Of a DNA stretch of 64,000 bases, positions 60,486 through 64,000 are shown in pieces. The DNA is from Boletus sp. NGJ (lineage: Eukaryota > Basidiomycota > Agaricomycetes > Boletales > Boletaceae): assembly GCA_019096195.1 (NCBI GenBank), contig JAGTXK010000274.1, positions 1 to 64,000 of the forward strand, given 5' to 3'. The notes beneath the pieces are model-generated. The model was not told the origin of the DNA. It did no database searches and saw only the letters and a program-made list of their open reading frames with translations. Within the stretch, counting starts at the first letter, position 1, and every line of letters begins with the position of its first letter. Made by a program: the position numbers and the translations under genes.

Positions 60486-61397
60486 TTACTCCTTGCGAGT
60501 TCGCTTCTTGGAAGTGCTATTCTGCATGTCGACGTCCTCATTCACCGTGAGGAAGTAGTCCTGAGATCCCTTGGGGTCAGCCTTGATCGTCTGGCTTCCT
60601 TCAGTCCAGCCGACAGGGCAGACCTCTCCGTGCTTGTCCTGTAACGATGGATTACGCTGGATTCCTCACATAAAATTCTCAAAGACGAACCGTAAATTGG
60701 AATGCCTGCAACAGACGGATCGTTTCGTCGACAGAACGACCGACTGGCAAGTCGTTGACCGTGATTTGCCTAGAACCACGGGATGAGCTGCTTTGAACGT
60801 ACGATGGATCCAAGCGACATCCTCGCATACCTGACGATGCCCTTGGGATCGATAATGAAAAGACCTCGGAGAGAAATACCCTCTTCCTCGATGAGGACAT
60901 CGTAATCACGCGAGATTTGCATGTTCCTGTCCGCAATCAGAGCAAGTTTCAAGTCGGGCCCGAGACCACCCTGCTTCCTCGCTTGTTGCGCCCAAGCAAA
61001 GTGCGAGTACTGCGAGTCAGTCGAGACACCTGCTGAATGTGAGTAACTATTGGCCCTGCGTTGGAGTATTACCGACCGAGGACGACAGCATCTAGCTGCT
61101 TGAACCGAGGGAGGGCATCATTGAATGCAAGAATCTCGGTGGGGCAGACGAAGGTAAAGTCCCTGTGGCGACGTTTGTTCAGCTTGTTGGAACAGTCATT
61201 CCAACACCGCTTGGAGGCCTACATTGGATAAAAGAAAAGAACAACCCTACAAAAAAATTTGAAGCTAATATTGCTACTTGAATTAACGAGACTTACCATT
61301 GCCCCAGGTAATCTGCGAGAGATATGTCTTTGAACATACCCTCGACGACAGCTGTCGCCTTGAAAGCTGGAGCAGGACGTTGAACACGAGCTACCAT
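60486..61397 (-). CDS. Typical 2-Cys peroxiredoxin (thioredoxin peroxidase)
   Basis: This cytosolic enzyme reduces H2O2 and alkyl hydroperoxides with thioredoxin. The start at 61397 ([20 protein letters not shown]) leads to [12 protein letters not shown] and then VVLFFYP. Further on are [20 protein letters not shown] (peroxidatic Cys), [77 protein letters not shown] and [11 protein letters not shown] (resolving Cys). The GGLG motif and the later DYF correspond to the features of hyperoxidation-sensitive eukaryotic Prx. The C-terminus is lysine/arginine-rich ([10 protein letters not shown]), TAA at 60486. At least five introns, all fitting. Confidence 0.93.
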
Positions 61398-62763
61398 GGC
61401 TACCAGGTCGAGATGTAACAAAAAAAAAACAGGAAGAAATGAAAAGGCCGGATCACGCAATTTATTTCGCGTCGAGACGCGTTGTGTATGCTTGCTTTCT
61501 TCCCTCTAAATTTGGGTTTCATGGTTTATATAAGCACATGGACAGTCTGAGTCTGGTCGGACTTCCTGCCCGACTTCACTGAAGATCGTTCATTTCACGA
61601 GAGGCCTCTCCTAGTAATATTGCGCATACAGCTGCGAGCACGCCTTTTCTAGTTGGTCATTTGGTCATTATGCCCGGCAGTACCGAAACCCCATTTCAGC
61701 CACCGAGATCTCGAGACCATGAGCATCAGGTAGGTGCTTGGTGTTCTGGAGATATTGTTGTGATTAGCCAGAGCGAACTTGTCCGTCGTTGGTGAGTCCG
61801 TGCGGTTATCGATTTCCGATGGTAGTCCTACGAAAAATCAGGTTCGGTGCACTGTAAGAGTGCGGTGACTAAACGCGCTGGTCACCGGAACCTTCACGAT
61901 GTGTTTGACTTGTTGGAAGAGATCACGCATCCCTAACCTCGGACCAAGAAACTTCTGAGCAGCTTTACTACTGTGCTTTTCTTGTTTTCCCACAGTCCGT
62001 TTCGTCCAGATTCTCAGTGGATAAGCCAACTCCTTTCGTCCTTGCTTCCAAGTCAGCGATCAGAATACTCAGGTATGGTATGTGTCATTTGTTTCTACAA
62101 TAGCTTTAGGGGGATCCTGTCGTGAAACGAAGATCTGGCGCACTTGGAGATGTCTATGGTTCCTGCACTTGTACTCTTGACCTTTGCTTGTATAGAACAA
62201 TCACGCACCCATGGGCGGGGATGAAACAAAACCCGCGACACTGCTCGCATCCTTACCGGCCGACCACGATACCACCGGACACCATAACCAATTCACCGGC
62301 CCGCGGGCTTCGGATCATTGTACATAAGAACAGTCAGCAATATTGCGGAATTAACTTCAAGCTTAGGACTAGTCATCTCGCCCACTGCGATGCCTTCGAT
62401 TCACCATCAGTACTCGGTGTTACTATCAATCCGGAAGGTAAACCATCATGCTGCGCACCGAGTTGGCTGGTCGGTGTTCCGATGAGTAAAAATAATTGTG
62501 AGGGTTACTCTGACGTCACTTGGGCAGTGAGGCCTTGAGGCAGCGCCGGGGGGGAATCATCGCCGTCGGTCGATAAGGACACTGTGGCGGAACATGGCAA
62601 GGTTTTGGTACCCCTTTATTCCACTCTCTTACTAATTCTTTCTCTACAAATAAATTTGCCACCCACGCTGTTCAATTTCGGCTGTGTAATCAATCGATAT
62701 CGATCTTAATCCCCAAAGTATAAAATAGACTGCGCCTCAGGTGAAGCCCCTGTGCGCTCAGAA
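61398..62763. other. Intergenic; possible small spliced gene from 61671
   Basis: An ATG near 61671 opens MPGSTETPFQPPRSRDHEHQ with a GTAGGT donor. An acceptor CCCACAG near 61994 precedes an open stretch (about 61995-62070), and another ATG at 62212 opens MGGDETKPATLLASLPADHD. These could be exons of a small gene on the plus strand, but joins and end are not resolvable by eye and no family is recognised. Confidence 0.3.
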
Positions 62764-63901
62764 ATGGACACCCAATCCCTCACAGGACTCGCTGGAGCTG
62801 GGGATCTCAAGATCTCAGCAATGGTAAAACCTGACACAGAACCGCTCGACGCAGCATATGCGCTCTCTCCAGAGCAAGCGACCTTCTTCAAGGCACAGAT
62901 TGGGATTGACGACGACAACGACCTTCGGACTCACATTCTGGAAGTACAAGAGAGGGCATTTAAGGTCAGTGAGGTGATGCAATTTTGAGCACACCCAGAA
63001 CGTGAACACACCTTGCATGCAGATATTTCCCTATTCATGTATCAGGTGGTTTATGTTCCTCCAGTACGTTCCTCCGTCCTACGCCAGCGCCTTAAAATGC
63101 TGATTTCCAACCAGGCTAAGGATCGCGACACTTCCAGAGTATGAAGATATTATTAAGCTCGGCCAAGAGCGCCCGGACGGGATCCTGCTGGACATTGGTT
63201 GTTGTTGTGAGTGACCCGCACTCCGCGAGCTTCTCTTCTCAAAACCGCATGCACTAGTTGGTGGAGATGCGAGGAAAGCCATAGCAGATGGTTTCCCACT
63301 CAAGAATACCGTGACCACTGATTTGAAGAAAGGTAAACCACATCATGATCTAGTGACAATGTCGATCAACACTGACATCTTTCAAGAGTTCTATGACATG
63401 GGTCACGCCCTCTTCAAAACGACGCCAGCAACCTATCCGATTAGCTTTGTCGCCGGGGATGCATTTGACCCCAACATGCTGCAAATCGTCCCTCCTTTCG
63501 ACGAGGCTCCCTCAACAGAGAAACCAGACTTGTCCACGCTGACTTCGCTGAACCCACTCGCTGGCCACTGTATGGTGATCTACGCATCTAATTTCTTCCA
63601 TCTGTTTTCAGAGGAAAATCAACTCCAGTTAGCCAAAGCGGTAGCAGGCCTATTGTCTCCTCTACCTGGCTCCATGATATGCGGTGAACACGTCGGAAAC
63701 TTTCAGAAAGGAGTATTTCATGACGAGCACGGAGGCAGAATACTTGAAATGTTTCAGCACTCCCCCGAATCTTGGAGTGCCATGTGGGATGGTGAAGTCT
63801 TCACGAAGGGAAAGGTGAGGGTAGACGCGAAAATTGAGCTGGCGAAAATAACGCCGGGAATGGAATATAACCGGATGCAGTGGTCGGTGGTGAGGTTGTA
63901 G
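62764..63901 (+). CDS. SAM-dependent methyltransferase
   Basis: The start at 62764 reads MDTQSLTGLAGAGDLKISAM. Five exons, traced with consistent phases, give ALSPEQATFFKAQIGIDDDN, IFPYSCIRWFMFLQ, and LRIATLPEYEDIIKLGQERP. The SAM-binding motif I follows (GILLDIGCCFGGDARKAIAD) and then VTTDLKKEFYDMGHALF. The last exon contains FVAGDAFDPNMLQI (motif II-like), CMVIYASNFFHLFSEENQLQ and LLSPLPGSMICGEHVGN, ending RMQWSVVRL with TAG at 63901. This is the Rossmann-type class common in agaricomycetes, often beside secondary-metabolite genes, though no such neighbour is seen here. Substrate unknown. Confidence 0.87.
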
Positions 63902-64000
63902 CTATAACAAGAAGTAAATGTAATACGTACAATTTCTATGAGTCATTAACTAGAGTGCTTTCGCTCATGGGTGGTGCTTACAGATATGGGATTTAGCGTC

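Overview
The window is nuclear DNA of a filamentous basidiomycete, most likely an agaricomycete. The evidence is many short GT-AG introns of about 45-70 nt, a class I hydrophobin relic, an agaricomycete-type FAD-linked oxidase and P450, and genes packed on both strands. No rRNA, convincing tRNA, CRISPR array or intact transposon was found. Gene ends come from hand-read open frames, splice sites and family motifs, so small exons may be off.

Layout. 1-7.7 kb: a four-copy tandem array of small secreted cysteine-containing proteins with a shared upstream module and duplicated flanks. 8.1-11.6 kb (-): phosphoinositide phospholipase C. 12.4-13.0 kb (-): uncharacterised protein. 13.9-14.5 kb (-): decayed cytochrome c heme lyase. 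14.8-15.2 kb (-): small, probably mitochondrial protein. 15.4-16.2 kb (-): Tma22/DENR. 17.1-19.0 kb (-): broken MFS sugar transporter. 20.3-22.8 kb (+): secreted BBE-like FAD oxidase that seems to need two GC-AG introns. 23.0-24.3 kb (-): lunapark. 25.3-25.7 kb (-): hydrophobin pseudogene. 26.1-28.5 kb (+): Arb1-type ABCF ATPase. 30.0-31.3 kb (-): MARVEL-type membrane protein with a repetitive tail. 34.3-36.0 kb (-): PP4 catalytic subunit. 36.4-38.1 kb (-): C2H2 transcription factor. 38.1-42.0 kb: gene-poor, rich in inverted repeats. 42.0-42.9 kb (-): ribosomal protein uL1. 43.3-46.1 kb (+): coiled-coil/disordered protein. 48.2-50.4 kb (-): amino acid permease. 51.1-53.1 kb (-): P450. 54.8-57.0 kb (-): secreted phospholipase B. 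58.1-60.1 kb (+): membrane-anchored, disordered protein. 60.5-61.4 kb (-): 2-Cys peroxiredoxin. 62.8-63.9 kb (+): SAM-dependent methyltransferase.

Most intact genes are unrelated housekeeping functions: translation (Tma22, Arb1, uL1), signalling (PLC, PP4), ER shape (lunapark) and redox defence (peroxiredoxin). They are interspersed with secreted or accessory functions (the small secreted array, FAD oxidase, P450, phospholipase B, permease). Nothing supports one coordinated cluster. The most distinctive features are the secreted-protein array, a 12-kb stretch holding three independent gene relics, and the non-canonical introns of the FAD oxidase.
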